From NCBI RefSeq assembly GCF_006149005.1, contig NZ_VBSL01000014.1, positions 104,182-168,181 on the forward strand: a DNA stretch of 64,000 bases. The letters are read 5' to 3'. Positions within the stretch are counted from its first letter, which is position 1, and each line of letters opens with the position of its first letter. The translations under genes were made by a program, and so were the position numbers. The DNA comes from Larkinella sp. C7. Lineage in GTDB: Bacteria; Bacteroidota; Bacteroidia; Cytophagales; Spirosomataceae. The notes beneath the pieces are model-generated. The model saw only the letters and a list, made by a program, of their open reading frames with translations, was not told the origin of the DNA and did no database searches. Shown here in pieces: positions 36,079-46,200 of the stretch.

Positions 36079-36486
36079 TCATTGAGTGGGGTTTTTGTCT
36101 TCTAAAAGAGTCAGATATTCCGCAAACTCTGCACCGGTCATTTCCGAAACTTTCATTGCAAAAAGTTTCTCTTTTAGGGCCTTCCGTTCGGTTGTCAGGT
36201 ACAAGGCAAGTAAATCGCGAATCATCTCAATATTATTAATGGTCAGCCCAAAGAGTAACATAGGACTGCCTTTGCTATTGGTATGGTACAGCTCGAAATT
36301 GTGGGGGGCATCATTGATTTGTTTGGCACCAAATTCCAACAACTTTAGAATGGCAGGGAATACCCGGTCAAAATCGTCTTGAACATAATCCCCCGTTTGC
36401 ATTTGTTGCTGTAGTTTTCCCTGGCTGGCCCGGGCCATAAAGTGTTCAATGGCCATTACTTCTTCTCGATTGATTTGAGGTTCCAT
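36079..36486 (-). CDS. Hypothetical helical protein
   Basis: 135 residues with a clear ATG, all-helical and charged, no signal or known motif (IEHFMARASQGKLQQQMQTGD near the start). It is 32 bp from the convergent peroxidase and about 130 bp after hisD. Function unknown. Confidence 0.55.
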   Translation of the reverse strand: MEPQINREEVMAIEHFMARASQGKLQQQMQTGDYVQDDFDRVFPAILKLLEFGAKQINDAPHNFELYHTNSKGSPMLLFGLTINNIEMIRDLLALYLTTERKALKEKLFAMKVSEMTGAEFAEYLTLLEDKNPTQ

Positions 36487-36616
36487 GCTGAATTTGTTTT
36501 ATTTAGGTTTACTAGTCTTTCGGGAGTGGTGGATGGATGAATTCTAATTCAGTAGTTGGATGATCAGTGGTTTTTGTTCACTCGTTGAACGCATAGAGAC
36601 ATAGTGAAAACGGAGT

Positions 36617-37906
36617 TTAAGGGTGCTCCAACGTTTGGAGTCGAAGCGAAACGGCAGCACTGTGCCCACTTAACTCTTCGGCTTGGGCCAACCGCTCGAC
36701 TACCGGTCCGATCGTTTGCAAACCTTCGGGGCTTAGTTTCTGGTACGTAATCTTTTTGATAAAGCTATCCAGCGAGACCCCGCTGTAAGCGGTAGCAAAC
36801 CCGTTGGTAGGCAAGGTGTGATTGGTGCCGGACGCGTAATCACCCACCGATACCGGGGTCAGGTTTCCTAGAAAAACGGACCCGGCATTGTAAACTTGAA
36901 GAGAAACTTTTTCAGCCTCTTCTGTAGCAATGATTAAATGCTCAGGGGCGTATAAATTGGTCAGGGCGATGCCTGCCGTCAGATTGGGAACCAGAATAAG
37001 CCTGCCGTTTTCTATCGACTTCCAGATAATGGCATGACGGGGTAAAACAGGCCCTTGCCTGGCAACTTCGCCCGCCACCTGATGCAACAGCAGCTCCGAG
37101 GTGGTTATCAGTAGGCACTGACTATCCGGACCATGTTCGGCCTGCGCCAACAGATCGGCCGCAATAAAAACCGGATTGGCCGTAGTGTCCGCCAAAATCA
37201 GAACTTCCGAAGGTCCAGCCGGAATATCGATTGCGATCCCTTCCCGATTAATAATCTGCTTGGCGACCGTCACATACGAATTACCAGGGCCGAATAGCTT
37301 AGAAACGCGGGGAATAGTTTCGGTTCCGTAGGCCATGGCCGCAATGGCTTGCGCCCCGCCGATTTTATAAATTGTTTCAATACCAATTAACTGGGCCGCG
37401 TACAAAATGGCCGGATGAACCGTGCCATCTTTGGCGGGTGGGGTGCAGATAATAATTTCGGAGCACCCGGCCAGGATAGCCGGAATGCCCAGCATCAATA
37501 CGGTTGAAAATAACGGCGCCGAACCACCCGGCACGTAAAGACCAACCCGATGTATTGGAACCGATCGCCGCCAGCACTGGACCCCGGGCATCGTTTCAAC
37601 GGTGTGTGTCGCTTCCCGTTGAATTTCATGGAAAGCAGTAATATTCGCCGTAGCTTGCCGAATATCTTTTTTTAATTGCTCATCAACTTGCCCCACCGCA
37701 ACGTCCTTTTCCTCCTGTGTGACTTCCAGAGCAGTTAGGGACACGCCATCAAATTGCCGGGTAAAGTCATAAACGGCTTGATCTCCCTGGGCTTTTACCG
37801 CATCCAGAATGGGCTGAACGCGGTGTTCTAGCTCTCGAATTTGGCTGATTGGACGGGCAATGAGTCGGGGCCAATCCGAGGCCGGAATATTTTTGTGTAT
37901 CTGCAT
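36617..37906 (-). CDS. hisD: Histidinol dehydrogenase
   Basis: Last two steps of histidine synthesis: L-histidinol to L-histidine with two NAD, zinc-dependent. 429 residues from ATG 37906 (the TTG-started frame overlaps the MFS gene). Family marks: VGLYVPGGSAPLFSTVLMLGIPA, GGAQAIAAMAYGTETIP, KLFGPGNSYVTVAK, DIPAGPSEVLILAD and LLAQAEHGPDSQ. All are intact. It is 49 bp after the NreB-like MFS gene, in line with a metal-export operon, and no other his genes are near. Histidine is a strong Ni ligand, so a role in nickel tolerance is possible, but this is inference. Confidence 0.96.
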   Translation of the reverse strand: MQIHKNIPASDWPRLIARPISQIRELEHRVQPILDAVKAQGDQAVYDFTRQFDGVSLTALEVTQEEKDVAVGQVDEQLKKDIRQATANITAFHEIQREATHTVETMPGVQCWRRSVPIHRVGLYVPGGSAPLFSTVLMLGIPAILAGCSEIIICTPPAKDGTVHPAILYAAQLIGIETIYKIGGAQAIAAMAYGTETIPRVSKLFGPGNSYVTVAKQIINREGIAIDIPAGPSEVLILADTTANPVFIAADLLAQAEHGPDSQCLLITTSELLLHQVAGEVARQGPVLPRHAIIWKSIENGRLILVPNLTAGIALTNLYAPEHLIIATEEAEKVSLQVYNAGSVFLGNLTPVSVGDYASGTNHTLPTNGFATAYSGVSLDSFIKKITYQKLSPEGLQTIGPVVERLAQAEELSGHSAAVSLRLQTLEHP

Positions 37907-37955
37907 CGGTATTCTTGAATTAGTAGGGATTTCCGGTACTTCTTTCCTTATTGTA

Positions 37956-39203
37956 TCAGGGAGCTTTAGCAATGTGAGCAGTTGGTTTTGGTCGAAAAAC
38001 GATGAGGGCAATGACCAGAAGCACCAGCGTCAAAAGCCCACCGTATAGGAAGTTTTGCCCCGGAAACTGACTGCCCGTAAAACCAGCAATTGGGTAAGCA
38101 ATGGCCCACCATAAATGGGAAAAAGCGAAGTGCGATCCGAATACTTTCCCCTGCTGAGAACCCTCGATCTGTTCGCCAATGAGTGTTTCCGATGGAATTT
38201 CGGCCAGACTCTGGCCCAGTCCCGCCAGTACCCACAAGACCAGCAGGAACGAATACCCAATGAAATTTGCTCCGGTGATGGCCAGTCCCAGTAACAACGC
38301 TCCGCCAATGAGCGACGCCCGCCGACTCGTTGTTTTGTCGAAGCCTCCGCCAAAGGCCGCCACCGTTGCTCCAATCCCAAAGGCCGTCATTACCCAGCCG
38401 TAAGCGGCATCCGTCAGCCCAAGTCCGTCTTTGACATGCCCCACCGTATTGACCAGGATCTGCGCCCCGGCAATGGCAGAAACAAACTCAATGGCCAGGG
38501 CAAAACGGATGAGTGGATTCCCAAACAACAGCCGCGCGCCATTGACTACATCGACCCAGGTTGAGAGCAGCTTTTCAGTTGTCGCCGGGGTATAATTCAG
38601 TTGAGCACCGGGTAATCCCAGAATCAGAATTCCGGCTAGCACGAAGGTTACTGCGTCGACCAGAAAAATATCGCGGGCACCCAGCCAAACAGCCAGAATT
38701 CCGGCCAGGCCCGGACCTAGGACGCCAAGAAGCTGGAACGTAGCGGTTGATAAGCCGATAGCCTCCCGGTAGTAAGCTTTGTCCACCACCTGGGGGATGA
38801 TCGCTTTATAGGTGGGTGTAAAAAAAGCGTTGAACACATTCAGTAGAAATACCAGCCCGTAAATCTGCCATTCGGCGTTTACAAACGGCAAACATCCTAC
38901 AATGCCCATGCGTAGGAAGTGAGTGATATAGAGGATTTTTTTGCGGTCTATTCGGTCGGCCAGAACACCGGCAAAGGGTGAAAAGATAATAAAGGCGGTT
39001 ACCCGAAGCGTCAGCGCAGTGGATAGAATAACCGCTGACCGCTCCCGACCAAACTGGTACGCCAGCAGGGCTAGGCCGACCCAGGTAAAGGCATCGCCCA
39101 GCAGACTAATTGTCTGGGCAAAGTATAACCGGGCGAATACCCGGTTACGTAACGCCTGAAGCGGTTCAAGCAAACGGGAAAATACCCGTTGAATCGTTTT
39201 CAT
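37956..39203 (-). CDS. MFS transporter, DHA3/NreB-like
   Basis: 415 residues, 12 helices. The start LEPLQALRNRVFARLYFAQTISLLGDAFTWVGLALLAY is typical of the DHA3 group, which includes the nickel-resistance exporter NreB and siderophore exporters. Motif A is present (FAGVLADRIDRKKILY). The His-rich tail of classical NreB is absent; the end is PKPTAHIAKAP. Its place between an adaptor-like gene and hisD, behind HupE, favours nickel or cobalt export. Confidence 0.78.
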   Translation of the reverse strand: MKTIQRVFSRLLEPLQALRNRVFARLYFAQTISLLGDAFTWVGLALLAYQFGRERSAVILSTALTLRVTAFIIFSPFAGVLADRIDRKKILYITHFLRMGIVGCLPFVNAEWQIYGLVFLLNVFNAFFTPTYKAIIPQVVDKAYYREAIGLSTATFQLLGVLGPGLAGILAVWLGARDIFLVDAVTFVLAGILILGLPGAQLNYTPATTEKLLSTWVDVVNGARLLFGNPLIRFALAIEFVSAIAGAQILVNTVGHVKDGLGLTDAAYGWVMTAFGIGATVAAFGGGFDKTTSRRASLIGGALLLGLAITGANFIGYSFLLVLWVLAGLGQSLAEIPSETLIGEQIEGSQQGKVFGSHFAFSHLWWAIAYPIAGFTGSQFPGQNFLYGGLLTLVLLVIALIVFRPKPTAHIAKAP

Positions 39204-39215
39204 GATACTCCTTAA

Positions 39216-39980
39216 TTACTTGATTTTGTCGGCCCCCACCGTAACGATCCGGTCGCCGGATTGAAGCCCGCTGGTTATCTTAATACCCTTGCCGGTACGT
39301 TTACCCGGTTGAACGACCTGTTTCCTGAAATGCTCCGGGTCTTCCTGCACGTATACGAACAAGACACCGTTGTCGGTCTGAATGGCCGTTTGGGGGACAA
39401 ATTCGGCTTTCTTTACCTGGGTTACGGTTGCTGTAGCGAAGGTTTCCACCCACGACTTTTCCTTGGGATACCTCACCTTGTCCTTTGGTTCGTTGGCCGG
39501 ATAGTTGGCCTGACTGGCCAGAGCGGCTGCTTCATCAGCATACACGGTTATCGTATCGATGACAAATTGCTCGGAATAGGTGGGCATTTTAAGCGTAATC
39601 GTCACGGTCCCTTTTCCTGCGATCTCTGATTTCACTGGGAAACGATACGTACCAGGAGCAACGGGATGTTGTTGGGTTTGCTGCCAGGCGGTTTTTCCGT
39701 CAATCATTAATGTGAATGTCACGACGGCATCCGTATAGGGTTTAAATGACTCACCAACCTGAGTAAGGTGCGCCGTAAAGCGGGCGGGAACGTTGAGCAG
39801 AAGTGGCCGAAACTCCGCAAACAGTTCGGAATGTTCGGTGTACTGCGTGCTGGTTATCGTCCGAAAGGGTGAACGGGTGGGTGTCGTTGGGCCTGACTGC
39901 GCCGAAGTCAAAGGCGTTTGAGCCCAGGCGGAACCCACTAGACCCAAAAGCAGGGCCATGGCAATCCGGTTTTGTTTCAT
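39216..39980 (-). CDS. Truncated RND adaptor-like exported protein
   Basis: 254 residues from ATG 39980, where a signal peptide MKQNRIAMALLLGLVGSAWAQ begins (an upstream ATG at 40013 overlaps the previous gene). Segment YTEHSELFAEFRPLLLNVPARFTAHLT matches the start of the mature part in CusB-like adaptors. The end, DNGVLFVYVQEDPEHFRKQVV then GLQSGDRIVTVGADKIK, matches an adaptor C-terminus. The long coiled hairpin and lipoyl half are missing. It may be a minimal periplasmic metal-binding adaptor. It lies between the anchor gene and the MFS gene. Confidence 0.7.
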   Translation of the reverse strand: MKQNRIAMALLLGLVGSAWAQTPLTSAQSGPTTPTRSPFRTITSTQYTEHSELFAEFRPLLLNVPARFTAHLTQVGESFKPYTDAVVTFTLMIDGKTAWQQTQQHPVAPGTYRFPVKSEIAGKGTVTITLKMPTYSEQFVIDTITVYADEAAALASQANYPANEPKDKVRYPKEKSWVETFATATVTQVKKAEFVPQTAIQTDNGVLFVYVQEDPEHFRKQVVQPGKRTGKGIKITSGLQSGDRIVTVGADKIK

Positions 39981-40002
39981 ATAACGGGCTATACGATGCG
40001 TG

Positions 40003-40632
40003 TTAAAGAGCATATTGACCTTTTAATCGGAGGGTAACAATAATGTCTGTTTTGCTCCTGTTTTTAAAATACCAGCCGTGGCGTCCTTCAAAGGGGGCCA
40101 GGAAAGTTCCAATCATGTTGTTGGAATTTGCTACCGTGTAACTCTCAAAGTAGGTGTCTTTACCCGGATTGGCCTCTTTAACCTCGCCATGAAAATCGAA
40201 ATAGAGTACGCCCTGATTGGTTGACCACTCGTATTTTACTTTTCCGTATTTTAGAACAATCATCTTGTATTCAAGACCTTTCCCGGCCGGAACCGGAATC
40301 GTAATGCTATCTTCCCGTACGGCATATTGGTGAGCGGGGGCCGGATTATTAGCTTCGGCGGGCATGGGAACTTCAGGCCCGGAACCAGCGTCTTCTAGTT
40401 TTAACCGGGGGAAGGCCTGGAGCGCGCCATTTTGAACCACCATCATATCCGTTTGGTCATCCGGTTGGTATAGGCGGCTAAACCCCAATGCCTTTCCGGT
40501 ACCCAACGGATCTATTCCGTACTCGGCTGGCAGGACGGCAACGACGAAGATGAGGCCCCCTAAAATCAGGGCCGCAAGCGTTGCTTTGATAATTTGTTTT
40601 GATTCCAAAAGTGGAGGATTGACATCAGTCAT
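40003..40632 (-). CDS. Transmembrane anchor protein of the metal operon
   Basis: 209 residues: one N-terminal helix (ATLAALILGGLIFVVAVLP) and a periplasmic beta domain with EWSTNQGVLYFDFHGE and GWYFKNRSKTDIIVTLRLKG. Databases call this type a transmembrane anchor protein; it occurs next to HupE and metal-efflux genes in many bacteria. It starts 13 bp after HupE. Function unproven. Confidence 0.75.
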   Translation of the reverse strand: MTDVNPPLLESKQIIKATLAALILGGLIFVVAVLPAEYGIDPLGTGKALGFSRLYQPDDQTDMMVVQNGALQAFPRLKLEDAGSGPEVPMPAEANNPAPAHQYAVREDSITIPVPAGKGLEYKMIVLKYGKVKYEWSTNQGVLYFDFHGEVKEANPGKDTYFESYTVANSNNMIGTFLAPFEGRHGWYFKNRSKTDIIVTLRLKGQYAL

Positions 40633-40645
40633 TTTTGTAGAATTT

Positions 40646-41335
40646 TTATTGAACGAAATAACCCGTGAGTTGATAACCGATTAAAATGAAACCGGCGGCC
40701 ATGAGCAGTGTGTTGGTCAGGGTGGAGAAGCGTTTGAAGCTGTTGTAGTTTCGCCAGACACTGATGAGTAAAAGGACAAACGTCAGGGCGAGGAACTGAC
40801 CAATTTCTACGCCCAGATTAAATCCGATCAGATTGGTCACCAATCCCTTTTGCCCGAATTTAAAATCCTGGAGCTTGGTGGCCAGCCCAAATCCGTGAAA
40901 CAGACCAAAAATCAAAACGGCGGCTTTTGTATCCGGCTGAAAGCCAAATAGCTTTTTGAATCCGCCTAAATTATCAAACCCCTTATACACAATCGAAAAG
41001 GCGATGATGGCATCAATCAAGTAGGCATTTACTGAAAGATTACCCAAAACGCCCAGCAGTAAGGTTAGACTGTGGCCGATGGTAAAGAAGCTGACGTAGA
41101 TCAGGATGTCTTTCGGGCGGTAAAGGAAAAAAATTACGCCGACCAAAAATAGCAGATGATCGTAGCCGGTTAACATGTGATGGGCTCCAATATACAGGAA
41201 CGGGAAAAAGGCCGGTCCTTCATTCCCCAGCAAAAAGGCTTTGGTTTTGTCATCCACCCCATGGGCGAAAACGCTAGTACCGGTTATTCCCAACAGGAAT
41301 ACAAGACCCGAAAGAATAAGCTTTTTGACATTCAT
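40646..41335 (-). CDS. HupE/UreJ-family nickel/cobalt permease
   Basis: 229 residues. Signal-like start, then FLYIGAHHMLTGYDHLLFL, FFTIGHSLTLLLG, FGLFHGFGLATKL and FNLGVEIGQF, the conserved His sites of HupE/UreJ secondary transporters, which take up Ni or Co. It begins the operon HupE, anchor, adaptor-like, MFS and hisD. A hairpin terminator lies upstream between it and the previous operon. Uptake and efflux proteins in one operon suggest control of the metal level. Confidence 0.88.
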   Translation of the reverse strand: MNVKKLILSGLVFLLGITGTSVFAHGVDDKTKAFLLGNEGPAFFPFLYIGAHHMLTGYDHLLFLVGVIFFLYRPKDILIYVSFFTIGHSLTLLLGVLGNLSVNAYLIDAIIAFSIVYKGFDNLGGFKKLFGFQPDTKAAVLIFGLFHGFGLATKLQDFKFGQKGLVTNLIGFNLGVEIGQFLALTFVLLLISVWRNYNSFKRFSTLTNTLLMAAGFILIGYQLTGYFVQ

Positions 41336-41490
41336 AATTTCTAGATTTACAGCAAAACGGTTCCTAAGAAAAATCGCCTTACTCGGTGGTTGGACTTGAT
41401 AGTCAGAGCTTGTCGTAACTGCTATAGTGAGTTAGCATAACCCAAATAGTGCTCGGAGTGACTGTATTTCTTCTTGTTTTGATTTTTAAT

Positions 41491-41532
41491 CAACTCTTCT
41501 CTTCCATACAAATTGATAGAAGAGAAGAGTTG
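41491..41532 (-). terminator. Terminator after the second czc operon
   Basis: Perfect 14-bp arms CAACTCTTCTCTTC / complement with a 14-nt loop, 24 bp after the stop of the exported His-rich gene. It separates the two metal operons. Confidence 0.8.
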
Positions 41533-41556
41533 GTTTGATACGGGTTCGCAAACGGA

Positions 41557-41985
41557 TTAGTGTTTATGACCGTGTTTAATATCAGCCTCCGAAGCGGCCG
41601 TATTCTTAAATTTGCTGGAAATGGTTTTCCCTTTTACCGTAAGGGAGACGGTACAGTGAGCGAATAAATTCGCTTTCGGTACATCTACTTGAAAAGCATC
41701 TTTATCCCCGGTTTTAAGGGGGAGTTTAGTGGTTGCTTTGCTGGCAAATTCGAACGTTGCATCACCCGTAATTCCCTTATTCGACAGGGTATTTTCTTTG
41801 CCATCCAATAAATAGAAGCTCAGCATATTTTCACTGATGACCATTTCAATGTGGTAGTCACCCGCGGTTTGAACGGTTCCCCCGTGCGTAGCCTTGTGTG
41901 AATGACCGCTGGTCTGTGCAAAAGAAAGGGTTGAGCCGGCCAGTAGCAGGGCGACAGCCAAGGCAATCGATTTGATCGTTTTCAT
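41557..41985 (-). CDS. Exported His-containing protein of the second czc operon
   Basis: 142 residues from ATG 41985 (a longer frame adds 13 residues). A signal peptide is cleaved after SFAQ. The mature start SGHSHKATHGGTVQTAGDYHIEM and end DIKHGHKH are His-rich. The segment from HGGTV on resembles a metal-binding unit found near CusB-type adaptors in Bacteroidota. It lies 39 bp after the adaptor gene and precedes a terminator. Likely a periplasmic metal chaperone. Confidence 0.68.
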   Translation of the reverse strand: MKTIKSIALAVALLLAGSTLSFAQTSGHSHKATHGGTVQTAGDYHIEMVISENMLSFYLLDGKENTLSNKGITGDATFEFASKATTKLPLKTGDKDAFQVDVPKANLFAHCTVSLTVKGKTISSKFKNTAASEADIKHGHKH

Positions 41986-42024
41986 TTTGATTTGATTTAT
42001 GGTTCGTACTAAATGGAAATGCAA

Positions 42025-43212
42025 TTATTCTTCCTCTCCGGCATTGATTAATGCGGATAGAATGGCATACGCACCCTTGGTGACGATGATGGCGTCTTGG
42101 GCCGATACCGTTGACGGAAGGATGACTTCCGTCAGATTATCTTGTTGGATGCCTTTTTTGACGGGGATCATCTGGTACGTAAATCCCTGATCAGACTGGG
42201 CGACTTGTCTAAAAATATAATCTTTGCCTTCGGATTGGACGATCGCTTCAAGGGGCAGAACGGGCACGGTTTGCCCGGCCTTTTCGATCCAGGCTTTGAC
42301 GTACATGCCGGGCAACAAACCCTGACTCATCGATTTCGGAAAATGGCAATGAACCGGGATCATCCGGTTTTCAGCGGTCGCCTGACCGATTAGAAATACA
42401 GTCGCCCTTCGGTTCATTTGAGGGTCGCTGCCCAGACCAAAACGGATCGACTGGCTAACCCGGATCTGGTCGATGTCTTTTTCGAAGACATTGAGTGCCA
42501 GGTGAAGCGCATTTTTATTGGCCAGTTCAAACAATACATCGGTCGGGTTGACATACTTGCCGATATTGACGTTGCTGGTTTTTACGTACCCAGTCATAGG
42601 GGCGTACAGGCTGGCGGATGCGGATATCTTCCCATCATTCAGCCCCTTTTTGCTGATCCCCGCCATGGTAATTTTAGCTTCGAGGGCGCTTACCCTCGCC
42701 TGCATCACCTGGAGATCAGAGGTAACCTGCTGCAGTGTTTTGGCCGCATTGACATCCTGTTTTCTGAGTAGTAGCTGCCGCTCATATTCCTGCTGTAACA
42801 ACGTAAGTCGGCTACTGCTTTCCAGATATTGCTCCTGAATATTGATGAATTCAGGATTTTCCAGGGTAGCGATGACCTGCCCTTTTCGAATGGCCTGTCC
42901 GGGGAGTAAACCAGCACTTTTGACGTAACCACCAAGTGGGGCCGAGATCGTTACCACGCTGGATGGCTCCACGTCGATCATCCCATTTACTTTAATGAGG
43001 CTGCTTAAATGGCGCGATTCTACTTTTCCCGTCTGAATACTCGCCATCGTATATTGATCTTTGGAAAAGGTAATCCGATCGGGTGGAGCGGTTTGTTGCG
43101 TACTATCCTTTTGAACGGTGTCGTCATCGGCCTTTTCGGGGCTTCGGTTGCAGGCGGTCAGTAGACCAAGGCCAAAGACTAATCTCAAACCGAGTTTTTT
43201 GAAATCATTCAT
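42025..43212 (-). CDS. RND efflux periplasmic adaptor lipoprotein, second copy
   Basis: 395 residues. Lipobox LLTAC at about 17-21. Lipoyl part SAGLLPGQAIRKGQVIATLENPEF, hairpin around 120-180, barrel from about 200. It is homologous to the adaptor at 28381 but lacks that protein's His-rich insert and tail, so the two may differ in metal. It lies 25 bp after the second CzcA-TolC gene. Adaptor between pump and outer membrane. Confidence 0.9.
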   Translation of the reverse strand: MNDFKKLGLRLVFGLGLLTACNRSPEKADDDTVQKDSTQQTAPPDRITFSKDQYTMASIQTGKVESRHLSSLIKVNGMIDVEPSSVVTISAPLGGYVKSAGLLPGQAIRKGQVIATLENPEFINIQEQYLESSSRLTLLQQEYERQLLLRKQDVNAAKTLQQVTSDLQVMQARVSALEAKITMAGISKKGLNDGKISASASLYAPMTGYVKTSNVNIGKYVNPTDVLFELANKNALHLALNVFEKDIDQIRVSQSIRFGLGSDPQMNRRATVFLIGQATAENRMIPVHCHFPKSMSQGLLPGMYVKAWIEKAGQTVPVLPLEAIVQSEGKDYIFRQVAQSDQGFTYQMIPVKKGIQQDNLTEVILPSTVSAQDAIIVTKGAYAILSALINAGEEE

Positions 43213-43237
43213 ATAGTGAAAGTTTTGAAGTCGATGA

Positions 43238-46200
43238 TTAGTAGGGCAAACCGGCCAGCGTTTCTATTTCCTGGATCGCCAAATTGTAGAAATAAAGTTT
43301 ATCTAGGTAATCGGATTTAATCCGGTTGGCGACCGATAGGCTTTGCAGGAACTGGGGGTAGGATGTTTCTCCGCTGCGAAAACCCTGTTGGGCCTGAACC
43401 GTGATCAGCCGGGCTTGCGGTAGCGCCGTATTCTCATAATAATCGACGGCACTCCGAACTTTCGCGTATTCCAAAACCAGGGCTTTGAATTCCCCCGAAA
43501 GATTCGTGTTCTCGTATTCGAGTTGCGAATGTGCAATCTGCTCCGAAATTTTTGCGGCACTCGCCGTGGCTCGATAGCCGCCGGGAAACAAGGGAATGGC
43601 AACTCCGGCGTGTACGACGGAAAAACGGTCCGAGAGTGTAAAAACTTCCTGATTTCCGGTGGCAATCTGAACACCCCGAAACGATTGATTGGTGTACCCC
43701 ACAATGATTTCCGGCAGCTTTTTCTGTTTTTCTACCAACACCTGTTGCTGGCCTACGGCGATCTGTTGTTTTAAATACTGTAACAGCGGATTTTTTGCCA
43801 GTGGGTTACTGTCGGGCAGTGCAAGGGTGAGCGTCCGTTTAGCAAAGCTCTGCTCAGCCGTAGTAATGGGCTCACGGGTATTGAGCAAGGTTTGCAATTG
43901 TTGACTGGCAATGGTCAAATCGGATTGATTTTGCAGGAGCTGGTTTTTGACTTCCATGGCCTGGGCAGCCGATGTGGCCTTTTCCAGTTGATTCGTCTCC
44001 CCCGATTGATAGCGCAGCGCACTGGCTTTCTGCAAGCCGCTGTAAATACTGTCCTGTTCAGTGAAAAGCAACTGCTTGGCTTTAAAATAAACCAGCCGGG
44101 CATAAGCGGCTTTTACATTTCGGATCAGGTCGTTGCTACGGACGGCCTGTTGCCACTGACTACTCTCTACGCGGGCCATGGCCAGTTTCCGTTGACTTTC
44201 ATAAAGCGTCGGAAAGGCCAGTCGCTGGGTAATGTTAAACGAGTTGTCGCGCTCCTGGCTATTGATATTCCCCTGGGAATAAAGAAAGTCCGTTTTTGGA
44301 AGGTTTATAGCGGCTTTTTTAAGTTCCTTTTCCCGATCCGTTTCAAAAGCCGCTATTTTCTGACCGGTATTATTCTTTAGCGCCAGTTCAATTGCCTGCT
44401 CCAGCGTTACAACCCGGCTTTCCGGTAGTCGTTGTTGAACGGACGGTTGGCCCAGCAATGAACCGGAAAATAGGAAAGTAACCAGACCGATGGATGCTGA
44501 AACAGCGGACACCTTCGGTTTCTTTGGTTTTAGAGTAGCCAGATAGATGTAAAGGACCGGTAGAACAATCAGGGTAAGCAGGGTTGCGGATATCAAACCG
44601 CCAATCACGACGGTTGCCAGGGGGCGCTGTACTTCCGCTCCGGAGCCTTGAGATAGTGCCATCGGCAGAAACCCGAGTGAGGCAACGGCAGCGGTCATCA
44701 GTACGGGCCTGAGTCTGATTTGGGTTCCCTGGATCACCCGTTGGTATACCTCTCTTACACCCTCTTTTTCCAGGCGGTTAAACTCACCAATTAAAACGAT
44801 GCCATTTAAAACGGAAACCCCAAAAAGGGCAATGAACCCAACCCCCGCCGAAATACTGAAAGGCAACCCCAAAAAGTACAAGGCAAACACGCCACCGATG
44901 GCCGACAGTGGGATGGCGGTAAAAATCAACAGGCTTTGGCTAATCGAATGGAAGGTAAAATACAGCAACAGCAGGATTAAGGCCAAGGCGACCGGGACCG
45001 CTACGGATAACCGTTCTTTGGCAGCCCGCAAATTCTCAAACTGACCGCCGTAGGTAACGTAATACCCTACCGGGAGTTTCATTTTTGTATCGATAATTTG
45101 CTGAATATCCCCCACAATGCTTTCAACGTCACGGCTCCGGACGTTGAAACCGAGCGTGATCCGACGTTTTGCATTGTCCCGCTGGATCTGGTTGGGACCT
45201 TCCTTGTATTCCACCGTGGCCACTTCCTGTAATGGAATTTGCCGACCGGAAGGGGTGTTCATGTACAGGTTTCGAACGTCCTGGATATCCCGACGGCTCG
45301 TCGTATCGAGCCGAACCACCAACGCAAACCGTCTTTCGCCTTCGTAAACCAATCCCGCCTGCTCCCCGGCGAAACCGGTTCGAATAACCTGATTGACATC
45401 GTCAATCGTCAGACCATATTGGGCAATTTTGTCCCGGTCAAAATCAATTTGAATTTGCGGTTGACCGGTCACTTCTTCGACATATAGATCCTGTACACCG
45501 TCTACATGCCGGATCAACGTTCCGATACGCCCGGCCAGTTGGGAAAGCACGTCCAGATCTTCCCCGTATACTTTCAGCACCACATCTTGCTTGGCCCCCG
45601 TGATCAGTTCGTTGAACCGCATTTGGATCGGCTGTTGAAAACCAAAGGTGGCATTGGGAATGACCGCCAGGGCCTGCTGCATTTTTTCAGCCAGCTCTTC
45701 CCGGGACGACGCACTTGTCCATTCCGATTTTTCTTTCAGAATAATCATCATGTCCCCGGCTTCAATGGGCATCGGGTCGGTTGGGATTTCGCCGGAACCA
45801 ATCTTGTTGACCACTTGCTTGACTTCCGGAAATTTCAGAATGATTTTTTGTGCCTTTTTGGATACGTCCAACATCTGGTCAATGGAACTGCCGGTAAGCA
45901 CCCGGGTTTCCACGGCGAAATCCCCTTCGTCGAGCTGAGGAATAAACTCACCCCCTAGCCGGGATAAAACCAGCAAACTGATGACGAAAAGGCCAACTGC
46001 CAGCAGGACGACAACGGCTTTTACCCGCATGGCGGCTCGGAGGACCGGCGTGTACAGACGCTGGAAAAAGTGCATCATCCGATCCGAAATGGTGGGTTTG
46101 AGGTTGGTTTTTTTGCTTAATCCCAAAGCCGCCATCATCGGAACGTAAGTCAAAGAAAGAATAAACGCACCCAGAATGGCGAACGAGACGGTTTGGGCCA

